From the NCBI GenBank assembly GCA_009193035.1, contig SWDT01000063.1, forward strand, positions 62,001 to 126,000: a DNA stretch of 64,000 nucleotides, given 5' to 3'. Position numbers and translations under genes: made by a program. Under the pieces are notes generated by a model. The model ran no database searches. It had not been told where the DNA came from and saw only the letters and a list, made by a program, of their open reading frames with translations. Below are positions 1 to 11,100 of this stretch, piece after piece; positions within the stretch are counted from its first letter, which is position 1; every line of letters begins with the position of its first letter. The DNA is from Halicephalobus mephisto. Its lineage: Eukaryota; Nematoda; Chromadorea; Rhabditida; Panagrolaimidae.

Positions 1-285
1 TCAGAATCCTGGATTCTGAAGGTTAATTTTAATTTTAATTTTAGATTTAAAATCTGGATTTTATTACATCATTAAAGTAATTTTTTTCAGTTATAATTGT
101 AGAATTAAAATATAAACTTCTGCGATAAAAATCTCTGATATAAGTGTCATATCTAGAATCCTGGATTCTGAAGGTTGATTTTAATTTTAATTTTACATTG
201 AAAATCTGGATTTTATTACATCATTAAATTAGTTTTTCTCAGTTATAATTGTGGAATTAAAATATAAATTTTACAATAATATTCA
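1..285. repeat. Direct duplication, about 152 bp, two copies
   Basis: A segment starting at position 2 (cagaatcctggattctgaag) recurs near 154 with the same order of sub-motifs (ttttaattttaatttta, aatctggattttattacatc, cagttataattgt) and a few substitutions. The first copy runs off the left edge, so this may be the end of a longer tandem array. It contains an 8-bp palindrome-like core (cctggattctg). No coding signal. Confidence 0.75.
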
Positions 286-1780
286 TTTTTAATTTTTACA
301 ATATTGTAATTCCGAAACCACCATATGAAACTAAAAATACCCGAAAATTTTAGATATCATAATTCGAAAAAATTTCACAACATTGCTCATCTTTAATTTT
401 CGTAAAATTTTGAAACTTTTAATTGGCATTCGTTCCCATTTCGCCAAAGATAGAAATCTGGAAATATTAGAATTTTTAAAGTTTAATTTTTTTAATTAAT
501 TAAAATTTTCGGAATTTAATAAAGAAATATTTAAAATATCAAAAAGTTTTGATTTTTAAATTTTATTGGAATTTTGTAAAAATTTTTTGAATTTTTTTAA
601 TAATTTTAAAATTTAATAAAAAATATAAAATTAACAATATTTTAAAATTCATAAAAATTTTGATTTTTAATTTTTACTGAGATTCTGTAAAAAAATTTAA
701 AATTGAATAAAAGTTGTGAAATTTTGAAGAAGCTTTTTGAAACTTAAAATGATTTCAAAATGCATTAAAAATATATAATTAATGTTTAAAATCAATAATT
801 TGAAATTTCTCAAAGATTCTAAAACTTCAATTTTATAAAAATTTTTATTTTTTATTTTTATAAAATTTGATTTCTGAATAAAAAAAATTACTTTTTAAAT
901 TAAAACTTTTAAATTAAAAAAGTATCTTTTAAATTTGAAAATTTTTGAATTTAAATATAATTTTTTTTTAAAATTTGTAAATTGAAAAATGTTTTTTTAA
1001 ATTGGAAATTTTTGAATTGAAATTTTAAAATTTAAATATAGTTCATTTTTTTTAATTTGTGGATTGAAAAGTATTTTTTGAAGTTGGAAATTTTTGAATT
1101 GAAATTTTTGAATTGAAATTTTAAAATTTGAAATCGATTGAAATAGACAAGTGTCGTTTATGAATTGAAGTTTTACAAGTTGGTATTACTCGTTTAGAGG
1201 CCTAAAATGGCGCAAATTGGCCGTTTGTGGGGATATGAACGTGCTTGTTGAGGGTGACCCTATCATGTAGGTCTTCATTTTAAAGACGATGTTCGCGCCG
1301 CCCGCGGAAAAGTGCTTTATTTATTTCTCGTATAAATTTCCTGGGTTTTTGAAGTGCGAAAATAGTTGGAAAGTTGTCTATTTGGGAATTGCTTCAGGCG
1401 GATAATTGGGTCTGGCGAGAACTGTGGACATGATTGTTAGTTTTTTTTACTTTTCATAGTGGTCGAAAAATGCAGGAACAAATGACCTTACATATTTTTG
1501 TTGAAAAAAACTAAGTTCCAACAAAGCTTTCATGAATTCTTTATCTTGTGGAAAATTGGAATAAAATTGTGGTTTTTGAAGTTTCGTTTTTCTGTGAAAA
1601 TTTGGATTTCAGAAATCCAGTTGGAATGTTGTGTGAGAACTTTAATTTTTTGTTTTTACACCGAAATCAGTAAACATTTGTTTTAGTTGCATTTCTTTGT
1701 AATTAATCTTTCAAACGGTGTCGGATTTCAGGATTATTTTTTTAGTCAAACATTTTACCTTAGAAATGACCACTTTTGAA
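286..1780. other. AT-rich intergenic DNA with one GC-richer island
   Basis: Positions 286-1170 are low-complexity A/T runs in many short phrases of the aaattttaaa type. Positions about 1190-1470 are noticeably GC-richer (for example gttcgcgccgcccgcgg near 1291) and could be a conserved noncoding block or an unrecognised exon or UTR, but I could not build an open, spliced reading frame there. The remainder is unremarkable. Confidence 0.5.
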
Positions 1781-1788
1781 AACATCTA

Positions 1789-2979
1789 CACACAAAAAAG
1801 CGTAACTTTCGATCCAGTAACAAACTATACGACAGTTCCCCCAGCGACGTTTACTCCCTTTTTCCTTCTTTTTTATTTTTACTAATTTCGAAATTTTTTT
1901 TAAAATCATTATTTTTCTTACTTAATTGAAGTATTAATTCAGTTTAATTATTAAATAATTAATATAAAAACGAAATAAATGAGAAGTTACATGACAGTTC
2001 CCCCAGCGACGTTTACTCCCTTTTTTCTTCTTATTCATTTTTACTGATTTCGAAATTTTTCTAAAATCACTATTTTTCTTACTTAATTGAGGTATTAATT
2101 CAGTTTAATATTAAATAATTAATATAAAAACGAAATAAATGAGAAGTTACATGACAGTTCCCCCAGCGACGTTTACTCCCTTTTTTCTTCTATTTTTTCA
2201 ATTTTTTTTTAAACTGAATTTTCGGAAATTTTCTTAAAATCACTATTTTTCTTACTTAATTGAGGTATTAATTCAGTTTAATTATTAAATAATTAATATA
2301 AAAACAAAATAAATGAAAACCTACATGACAGTTCCCCCAGCGACGTTTACTCCCTTTTTTTCTTCTTTTTTATTTTTACTGATTTCGAAATTTTTCTAAA
2401 ATCACTATTTTTCTTGCTTAATTGAGATATCAATTCAGTTTAATTACTAAAAAATTAATATAAAAACAAAATAAATGAAAACCTACATGACAGTTCCCCC
2501 AGCGACGTTTACTCCCTTTTTTCTTCTTTTTTTACTGATTTCGAAATTTTTCTAAAATCACTATTTTTCTTACTTAATTGAAGTATTAATTCAGTTTAAT
2601 TATTAAATAATTAATATAAAAACGAAATAAATGAGAAGTTACATAACAGTTCCCCCAGCGACGTTTACTCCCTTTTTTCTTCTTTTTTTATTTTTACTGA
2701 TTTCGAAATTTTTCTAAAATCACTATTTTTCTTCCTTAATTGAGGTATTAATTCAGTTTAGTTATTAAATAATTAATATAAAAACAAAATAAATGAGATA
2801 ACTTTTGCGAAATAGAGGGAGCAAATGTCGCTAGGGAGATCTGTTGTCTAGCCCTAGTAACAAATGAAAATCGTCACTATTATTTTTTAAATTTTCGTTA
2901 CAAATATTTATGAAAAATATGATGATTTTCTCACATTTCGCAATTATTACAGAGGTAAAAGTTACGTTTTTTTGTGTGA
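1789..2979. mobile_element. Short terminal-inverted-repeat element (MITE-like), interrupted
   Basis: The left end (cacacaaaaaagcgtaactt, 1789-1808) and the right end (aagttacgtttttttgtgtg, about 2959-2978) are near-perfect inverted repeats. The parts inside (cagtaacaaa, then aaatcgtcactattatttttt) match an uninterrupted relative at 36015-36174. Between them a second element of about 1.03 kb has inserted. No coding capacity is visible, so it is a non-autonomous element. Superfamily unassigned. Confidence 0.75.
1825..2855. mobile_element. Nested element with six tandem repeat units and inverted ends
   Basis: Six units of about 160-174 bp each begin with the motif acagttcccccagcgacg (at about 1832, 1993, 2153, 2327, 2488 and 2646), followed by tttactccc and an AT-rich tail. 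The right end (gggagcaaatgtcgctaggg, about 2817-2836) is an inverted, diverged copy of the same motif. The block is flanked by the 9-bp sequence agtaacaaa on both sides (1816-1824 and 2856-2864), while the related uninterrupted element at 36.0 kb has it once. This looks like a 9-bp target duplication, a length typical of Mutator-like elements. Non-coding. Confidence 0.75.
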
Positions 2980-3698
2980 AATCTTTTACTTTCGGAAATT
3001 GCGTGACTTTATTTGTATTTTTTCTTTAAAAACCAGAATCACGCTTTATTTCAGCCAACTAGAATTCATAGTTTTTATAATTTTTCAGAATCCAATGGAA
3101 AAGTTTGAAATTTTACAAAAAGTCAGAAAATTGTAATTTTGTAATTTTTTATATTTTTTAACTTCAGTAAGAAATTCTAGAATCCAACGAAAGATTTTAA
3201 AACTTTTAAAAATTTCACAGAAGCTTTAAAATTTAATAATTTTGAAGAATTTTAAAAACTTAATAATTTTAAAATTATTTAAAATTCTAAAGTTTTTAAT
3301 GTTTTCAGAATTTTCGAAATTTTTAGAATCAGAAAATTTTATATTTTTTGGGATTTTTAAAAATTTAATAATTTTAAAATTATTTAAAACCAAAAATTCA
3401 AAATTTTCAAAAACTTGAGAAATTCGAGACGGTTACTTTTTAATTTTTAAATAATGTAATATTGATTTAATTTTCTTCAAAAATATCTTTCATTTTTGAG
3501 AACCTTTTTTCTTATTTAATATTCTATCCAGATTTTCGTCTTCTTCGGATTTTCACTAAGATGGTCAAAATGAATAAAAAATTTAATGTAAAATTTTTCT
3601 CAAATTTCATCTTTTTAGAAAATTATGACTTTTTTCGAAATATAACTTTCCAGATTGTAAAATGGATATCTTTCAGAAATAATGGATAAAATGGATTA
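2980..3698. other. AT-rich intergenic DNA
   Basis: Mostly low-complexity A/T phrases, with no reading frame or RNA gene that I can support. The stretch before 3690 contains several in-frame stops close to the relic described at 3700. Confidence 0.5.
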
Positions 3699-3699
3699 A

Positions 3700-3894
3700 T
3701 TGTGTCCTGAAGCCTTTGGATTCATTTTTGGTTTCTCGAAGGACGAAATAAGAGGCTTGGTGGCGTCCCTCAACTCAATCCCCGGTGACTTTGTTAAAAG
3801 TGGTAATTCCCACATGAGAAACGGCATTCAAGTCATGACTTTTATCTATTACCTGACATCAAAACAATATTTTTTTACTACTTTTATGTAGATT
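3700..3894 (+). pseudogene. Coding-like relic, possibly transposase-derived
   Basis: About 63 codons stay open with mixed base composition unlike the surrounding DNA, beginning with CPEAFGFIFGFSKDEIRGLV. There is no good ATG (the first codon is TTG and a stop lies just upstream) and no obvious splice acceptor. The pattern 'FGFSKDEIRGLVASL...MTFIYYL' loosely resembles the N-terminal region of Harbinger/PIF-type DDE transposases, but that is a guess from a short stretch. It could also be an exon fragment of the adjacent secreted-protein family. Confidence 0.25.
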
Positions 3895-3925
3895 TATTTT
3901 GAAATTTAATTTTCTGAATCCGAAA

Positions 3926-5028
3926 ATGCAGTTTGAGGTCATTACTGTACTTTTGCTGATTTTCTTTTTCGAAAAATCAAAAGGACAAAGGTGAATTTTT
4001 AATTTTTTTTATTCGAAAATTTGTAAAATTTCAGAAAACAAGAATGTTTGATTCAGGAAGCAGAGTCCTGTTTCAGCCAGATATTCGACGCTATGCCGAT
4101 TTGTCAATTTTCGGAATTTACGTTCAAATGCAGTCAATTCAAGGTACATAAATTTAAAAAAATGAATAATTTTAAAAAAAATGAATAATTTTAAAAACTT
4201 CAGATGTTGGATGAATGTTTCCGAAAATCTTCAATAATGTGTTCTCCTGGGACTATTGGGAGGTTTGCAACCATGGCTTACCGTCGGAAGCTGGTTTCCT
4301 GTGCTCAACAAAAAAACAAACGATACAGAAATACTCCAGTAAATTAATTCTGAATTAAAAATAAAAATTATTTTTTTTCAGTCAAGAAGGAAAATAACTT
4401 CGCCGATTTTGCGAAATCATCCTCCTACAGAATTGCAGTTTATTTCTTTATTCGGGTACTTACAAACTCAATGTAATTCAAAACTCGTCGAAAACTGCAC
4501 GACTACAGAATTCAAGCAGATGGTCGGGAGTTGCGAAACCGACATCAAACGCAAAAGTGGACTTAGCAATTCCGATTACGACAGACACAGACTTTTGAAG
4601 TCTGTTTTTTGAAATTTATTTTCCTTAATAACTATGTTTCAGAATCAAACTCGATACTTCTAGTCAGCTTCTCCAGATTCCGGAAGTCAAACGAGAAGAT
4701 GAGTGTTTAGTCGTCAGAGCCGCCTTGACTGACATTTTCCAAATCCACGAAAGGTATTGCTTTCAAGTAAGTCCTACTGAGTCCAAAACGAATGAAGTAA
4801 AAGTAATTTCAGACTGTCGTGACTCGTTGTATGTGCGAAAGAATGAACTTTGAATACCTGTGCAACATCCAGTGTGCCAACCTAGATTCTGCCGGTTTGC
4901 CATTCGATAAACGAGTGTCATGGCAAGACTTCAAAGGCAGATTGGTCTCCAATGGCTCAACCATAACCACAATTAATCAATTTTTAATAATTGTCACTAT
5001 CCTTAGGATTTTCCAAATATCAAACTAA
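3926..5028 (+). CDS. Secreted or GPI-anchored cysteine-rich protein, nematode-type, 288 aa
   Basis: Six exons: 3926-3990, 4035-4143, 4204-4338, 4382-4599, 4643-4766, 4813-5028, with all junctions GT-AG. The product starts with a signal peptide (MQFEVITVLLLIFFFEKSKG). The mature part is rich in spaced cysteines, for example ECLIQEAESCFSQIF, SCAQQK, TQCNSKLVENC, and TRCMCERMNF followed by YLCNIQC, which suggests two or three disulphide-bonded modules. The last 20 residues (after NGSTITTINQ) are hydrophobic and end at the stop, so a GPI-anchor signal is plausible. I do not recognise the family; paired-cysteine domains such as DUF19 or GAS1/GDNF-receptor types are possible but unproven. It ends 13 bp from the stop of the opposite-strand channel gene. 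Confidence 0.75.
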
Positions 5029-5041
5029 AAAATAAAGACAA

Positions 5042-7602
5042 TCAGAAGTCTCCAAGACCAATGGATCTATACGAATTTGTCCTCGAGAGTTTAGGATTCG
5101 ATTTTGACGGAACCTGAAAAGACCATAAAGGGCTAATTGGAAAGGACAAGATTGTCTCTACCTCCGAGTGGTCAAATGAAGAAAGCATGCTTCTATTACT
5201 GAAGGTTCTAAATCGTTGACGAGGGATCTGGACACATTGTTGCTCTTGGGGGTTAATTTGTATAGAAAACCTAAACATAATCGATTACACTTATATATAC
5301 ACATAGATACATAATATAGATATCTTTATATATCTATATATATCTATATATACATGAATGTCTATGTATTATACATACATATATATGCATTATAACCTAC
5401 ACATACATATATATGAGTATACACATGTGTATAAATATGTCTATACATATATATGTACTTATATATACCTATATATGTTTGTATATACTTATATGTACAC
5501 ATATATTTGTATATACATGCATATACGTTCATATAGGTGTATATATACTTATATAAATGCATATACTTGTATATAGTTATATATACTTGTATATACATAT
5601 ATAGAATGATTTTCATACCTCTCCATTGTTGCATTGTCTCTCAGATGCAGAGTTAACGACGCTGGAGTTTGTTTTTCTACTTTGCAATCACCATAACTGC
5701 TGAAAACGAATTTTTAAAGATGGTTTAACGAAAATGAAGGACCTTTTCTCTGGAAGTGTTTGAGTGATGACGATTTTTTCGTGACTTCCTTGTGGATCTT
5801 CTTGATTTAGAAGTCCAGTAACTTTTTCGCCTAGTAGGTTACTTAGATAGTCTTTGTGACGTTGGTTGTTAGTGATTCCCCAGATGGACTTGAAGAGGAA
5901 CATGAAGACTTCCATCAACGTCACACAACTCATCCCGAGGAAGAGACCCATGCTTCCGCCGACCCAGCAGAGAACATCGATGGTTCTGAATCTTTGATTT
6001 TGCTCTTCGAATATCCACTGTTTGTTGTGGAAGCTGATAGTTACTTTGGAGTAATTCTGATTTGGGAGTTTCAACAAGGAACTCCGAGGCACATCGTATG
6101 TGATTCTGCGGCATGGAAGATAACAATCGCAATTTTTCTTTTCTTTTATTGCTTTTTGTAAACAAATTTCTGAAGTTCCTGGATTACATTCTACTACATC
6201 TGTTCCGTTGAGTAAATAAGCCGGTAAACACGAGCAAAATTCGATTATTTTTTTTCGAAGACAAACTTGTTCGCAATCCGGGATTTCAGAAGTGTCAGTT
6301 CTGCAATTTCCCCAGTGACGACTATCCAGAAAAATCCGCTAAAATGACTCAATACAGTAATCCTATTTCTCAGGATTATACTTACAGATTTAACTGTAAT
6401 TTCTAAATTTAACTCCATTCCTTGAGGAACAAAGAGTTCAGTTTGGATAAAATCGGATTCGGATTTACTGACGCCGACAGACAAATCTGAAATTACAAAA
6501 TCCAACCTTCACAAAATAAACAAAATTACCGTAATTTACAGAACTAGGAATCACAGCAGTAAATTCGTCACGAAGCTGCAATGGCAAATCGATAATTCTG
6601 TGACAAATCACGGTTTTCGTTGTTTTTTTCTGGATGTGATTTTGACAGAAATTTTTGACTGGTTTTTGATTTACAAAAATAGAATAAAATTGATTTTTAC
6701 AGTTGAATTTTTTCCAGGATTTCGCAACAGATGATCCACGAATTCTTGAACAGAAACTAAAAGTAGGAATCAAATCAGAAGGAAGTTTGGTTTCCATATG
6801 TTTCGTGTCCAGGAATGTAGGACGAGAAACATAAAACTGAAGTAAAGTACCTGACTGAAAATTAATTATTAAATTATCACAATATTTTAAAAATAAAAAT
6901 CGTTAAAAAATTAATATAAATTTTATAAAATAAAAATCATTAAAAAATTGACATAAATTTAAAAAATTTAAAATATTATTTTAAAAATAAAAATTATTAA
7001 AAACTTAATTTGATGTAAATTTTTAAAATTTTATAAAATTAAAAAAAAAACTACTTTAAAAATGGATATTACTAAATTTACTATTTTTCAAAATTCTCTA
7101 CATCTGTATGAGAATACACAAACTACAAAAACCACACAATTATAAAAATTAAAAATCAAAATTTTAAAGAAATTAATTTGAAACAAATTTTTAGGATTTT
7201 TCGAAATTGAAGTAAAAAAGCGCGAGTGAAGACAGTTATTTCTCCGAAAATTACCAAATTTACCTTTTTTCTACCCTCACGGAATTTCCTTTACCCGCGA
7301 ATTTGAAAAATTCAAAACACAATATATCACTTTTTTGAACTTTCACCATCTCTATTAATAATTACGGTACTTACATGGAGCATAAAAAGGACCATACATG
7401 ACACCACGACTAGACACCAGAAGATCAAGGAAGGCCAAGTCTGGGAATTGTAAATCCGGACCATTCCGTGGTACGTCGTCAAGGAGGAAAATTCCTTGCT
7501 TTCGTCATTATAGACATGAAGAACGATTTTCTGAGTTACTTTACGAGAATCACCGTCTTCAGATTCCTCAAATGAAATTTCAGTATCTCCATCATCAGAC
7601 AT
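5042..7602 (-). CDS. DEG/ENaC (degenerin/acid-sensing) sodium channel subunit, 519 aa
   Basis: Six exons on the minus strand: 7602-7375, 6854-6530, 6486-6386, 6338-5743, 5699-5619, 5270-5042. The family's hallmarks are present in order: an N-terminal HG motif (TTYHGMV, residues 42-48) before TM1 (about 57-76), a cysteine-rich extracellular domain with HWGNCRT, CEQVCLRKK, FCSCLPAYL and CDCYLPCRRITYDV, then TM2 (about 339-367) with the selectivity-filter context GGSMGLFLGMS and the GxS triplet. Members form trimeric amiloride-sensitive cation channels used in mechanosensation, acid sensing and neuropeptide gating. The C-terminal cytosolic tail (Ser/Arg-rich, ends RSIGLGDF) is reached only if the TA-repeat-filled last intron is spliced out; that junction keeps the frame open. 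An upstream non-coding exon is possible near 7680. The extracellular domain is rather short. Subfamily not assigned. Confidence 0.9.
5285..5605. repeat. TATATAC-type simple satellite inside the last channel-gene intron
   Basis: About 320 bp built almost entirely from tata, catatata and gtatatac units with short spacers (for example acatatatatg, cttatatatac). It lies wholly within the 348-nt intron 5271-5618 of the DEG/ENaC gene. Long reading frames here on both strands are artefacts of the low-complexity sequence. Confidence 0.85.
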
Positions 7603-8119
7603 CTTCCAAAAAGTAAAAAAACAAATATGTCCTTTGACAACAATGAGTTTTCTTATCAGTGAATCCACATACCGCTCTTCCATTCCCTGTGCTCATAATT
7701 ATTTTGAGCAAATCACCTGCATTAATTTTCCTGAAAAAATGCAAAGTAACATTTTAAAAAAATTTAAAAAAATAAATTCAAAAAAATCAAAACGAGCGCG
7801 AATGTGGCGGCGTGTTCATTGATCTTTTTTCATTGGTCTTTGCGAAATTTTTTTGTTTTTTAATCCTGATTTTTTCATTTCTTTATTATCGGTTTATATA
7901 AAAATATTATTTTAGTTTTGGTTCTAGCATTAAATACTCGTTTTTAAAGCAATGCAGTACCGTATCGATTGTTCTCCATGTGCTATTTTCGTCCTCGTTT
8001 TGGAATGTCAGTAGCGCCATTTCGCGGACTCTACGGAATTGATTATTTTGAATATTTTTTAAATTCCAATTTTCAGCTGAGAATCGTCATGAAATTGAAC
8101 AATTTCCTATGACTGAGAA
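7603..8119. promoter_or_regulatory. Divergent intergenic/promoter region of the channel gene and rbc-1
   Basis: About 500 bp separates the start codons of two divergently transcribed genes, so promoters for both must lie here or nearby. A strong acceptor-like site (ccaattttcag, ending 8076) lies 43 bp before the rbc-1 start and is a candidate trans-splice or 5' UTR splice site. I see no TATA box that I would defend. Confidence 0.5.
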
Positions 8120-8123
8120 ATGA
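8089..8123 (+). promoter_or_regulatory. Two chained upstream ORFs before the rbc-1 start
   Basis: Downstream of the acceptor-like site at 8076 there are two short ORFs. uORF1 (8089-8112, ATG to TGA, 7 codons plus stop) ends in a 4-base ATGA overlap with the start of uORF2 (8109-8123, 4 codons plus stop). uORF2 in turn ends in an ATGA overlap with the rbc-1 ATG at 8120. If this leader is transcribed, rbc-1 translation would depend on leaky scanning or reinitiation. Confidence 0.6.
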
Positions 8124-11100
8124 GTGTTCATCAAGTAATTACCGGTGCCCTAAATAGTGGGGAAAATTCATTTTCCATTGGATGTGTTGACGGAGTTAAT
8201 TTTATTGTGAGTCATCTTCAAAACAAATCTTTCATGTGTGGAAATTATTCATATATGAAAATCTTCCATTTATGGACGTTGTTCATATATCAAAAGTTTT
8301 TACACATAGACTTTTTTCATATATAGACACTTTTCATATATGGAGATTTTTCGTACATGAAAATCCTCCATATGCGGAAATTATTCATATATGAAGGTTT
8401 TTCATACATGGTCATTTTTCATATATGAACGCCTTTCGTACGCGGAAATTACTGATATATGGAAATCCTCAATTATGGGGGATTTTTCATATATGAACGT
8501 CTTTCATATATGGAAATTACTGATATATGGAAAACTTCGATACAAGGAAATCACTCATATATGAGAATCTTTGGTGTAGGGAGATTTTTTATTTATAAAT
8601 ATTTTTTGCATATGGGGATTATTGATATATGAGAATTTTCGGTGTAAGGAGATTTTTTATTTCTAAATATTTTTCGCATATGGGGATTATTGATGTATAG
8701 ACATCCTTAATATGTGAAAGGTTTGCAGGCTTGTGCTGTTGGAACAGATGTGGCGATTCTGGCTCCGAATTTCGATCGGGTGCAGATCATTCCTGGACAA
8801 GAAGCCGAAAATGGTGAAATCGCTTCTTCTGTCAGTTGCTGTACTGATACTGGAAAGGCTGGTTGTTATTGGTTATCATTGTGGACTAATTAGACGATTT
8901 CAGATAGCTGCAGTGTACAAGAACAAAGTCAGGATATTTGAACCTAATTATTCTGCCGATGCTCATGAAATTGTACCTTATCAATGGACAGAAGTCCATC
9001 GGATCAGATGCGAAAAGCCAGTGACCACGGTCCAATGGGTTCTAGAGGGACTGCGACTATTGCTAATGTGCAGTTCAGAGCTTATCCTTTATCAACATCA
9101 AATGCTTTCCACTGCAGTAAACGACAACGTGTCCTGTGTGACCTTTACTATCAACGACGAGGTGGGTCTATACTTGATATTTGTCCAAAAGAGTTGATTC
9201 CTTGGTTTATTTCGAACCTTTCTCTCAAACTTGGTTAATTAGACCTTTTGAATTACAAAAAACGCGATATAAAACAAAAAAAACACAATAAATAAAGTTT
9301 TTTTCGGATTCCTAATAGTTTCTCTAGATCAGTGGCGTTATTGCTGTTCAAGTTAATGTTGTAATTATTTCCTAATTTTAAAAATTATTCTAATACTCCA
9401 AATTCGTGCTATGACATTTGTATCTCGATTTTACAATTAAATTCGAACAAAAAATACTTAAAATACGGCGGCCAAACTTGTAATTTCTGAATCTGAGATC
9501 AGAATCAATAGTTTTTTGAATTCTAAATTCTAAGAACAATTAAAATTTCGAAATAATATAAAAGTTAAATATCTAAGATGATTTTTGGTTTCATATAGAA
9601 AATATAAAATTAAAATATTTTTAAATTAAAGTTATAATTGTAACATTTGTATCCCAGATTTTTGTTTCAAAGTTTCAAAATTAAGTGTTGAATTTTAGAA
9701 AACATCTTCTGGATGGGACGTTTTGTGGAGAACAGATCTCGCTTTCGAAAACAAATTTGTCAAATTTTCTCCAGATGGAACGTTATTCGCTACTTGTGGA
9801 GAAAAAGATAACTTGGTGAAAATCTGGTATCAACAAGACGAACCTTATGCCAGTAATGAATCCAAATTTCACTTTACTTATTTGCAACATCCTGCTCCTG
9901 TTACTGGATTTGAGTGGAGAAGAACAAGTCGATATATGCCCAGAAAGTGTGTACAGAATGCTATCATAACGTGGTGTGAAGACAATACCTCAAGAATCTG
10001 GAAACAAACACCAAAGAATGATACCCAATTAGAAGCTTTAATAGAAGCAGTGGATGTGGTTTCGAGAACGACAGAAAAAACTCAAAAAACGCGAAAAAGT
10101 TTTAAAATAAAAAATGCAAGACGAAAATTGGTATCAAAGATCTCACAATTAATGTATGTTTTATTTTTTTTAAATTTATTAAATTTGTTTTTTTAGTCAA
10201 AAAGAAGTGAATCGAAGTCCTTCTGGAAGTAGTTCACAAGTTTCTAGTTTGACTAGATGTGCAACATTTGCAGATTTTATTGTTCCAGCAGCAACAACGA
10301 ATTCTCTTCATTTTTGTCTTGTTGCAACAATTGATGCTGCAAATGGTGGGTATTTTTTAGTTGAAAATTGATATATTAATAATTATTAATAATGATGTGG
10401 TGTAGATCAAACTGTTGAAGAGGTTTAGTTTAGGCTTTTATTTCAAACGATATATCAGAATTTTAAAAAACTGTAAAGTTAATTATTGTAAAATGTCCAA
10501 AAAACAGCGCGTGAATTTCTACAATATTTTTCAGAATTTTTCGAGGTAGGAACTAGTTTGCATTTTGTGTCATAATATTTTTAATATTTTTTAAATTTAA
10601 TTGTTCTTAATCTAGTTAGTAATTATTAATATAGTTAATTATTTTTGATATATTCAATAATCAATATTATTAATCATTTTTATATCTCCAATAATTATCA
10701 ATATAGTTAATTTTTTATATACTCAATAATTATCAATATAATTAACTAATTTTAATATGTCAAATTTTATAGATTGTTTCTTGGTACCATCTTTGAAGAA
10801 TAAATCAAGTGTACCTCGGCAACCTTTCGCCATTCATTGGCTGAATAACAAGGAACTCATGTTTGCCTTAGGTGCTGAGAAAATTTTGACAGATACAATT
10901 TTGCATGATCATTTTGATTCTAATAATAGAACTCCAAAAACGAAAAGTTCATCTCCGAATTCTAAAGATGAAAATGAACCGATAAATGAACATGAAGGAG
11001 ATAATTTTGTTGAAGATCAACCTTCAAGTAATGTAGATCGGCATCCAAGTGCTCCGTTATCGGCAAGTAGTACATTTCCTGATGTATCTTTGAAGGATAT

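Noticed and set aside
5358..5634. Long frames on both strands rich in Tyr, Ile and Thr
   Set aside because: They are translations of the TATATAC satellite and arise only from its low complexity.
5856..6165. Open frames opposite and out of frame with the DEG/ENaC exon
   Set aside because: The third frame carries the unmistakable channel motifs (CDCYLPCRRITYDV, GGSMGLFLGMS); the others are shadows.
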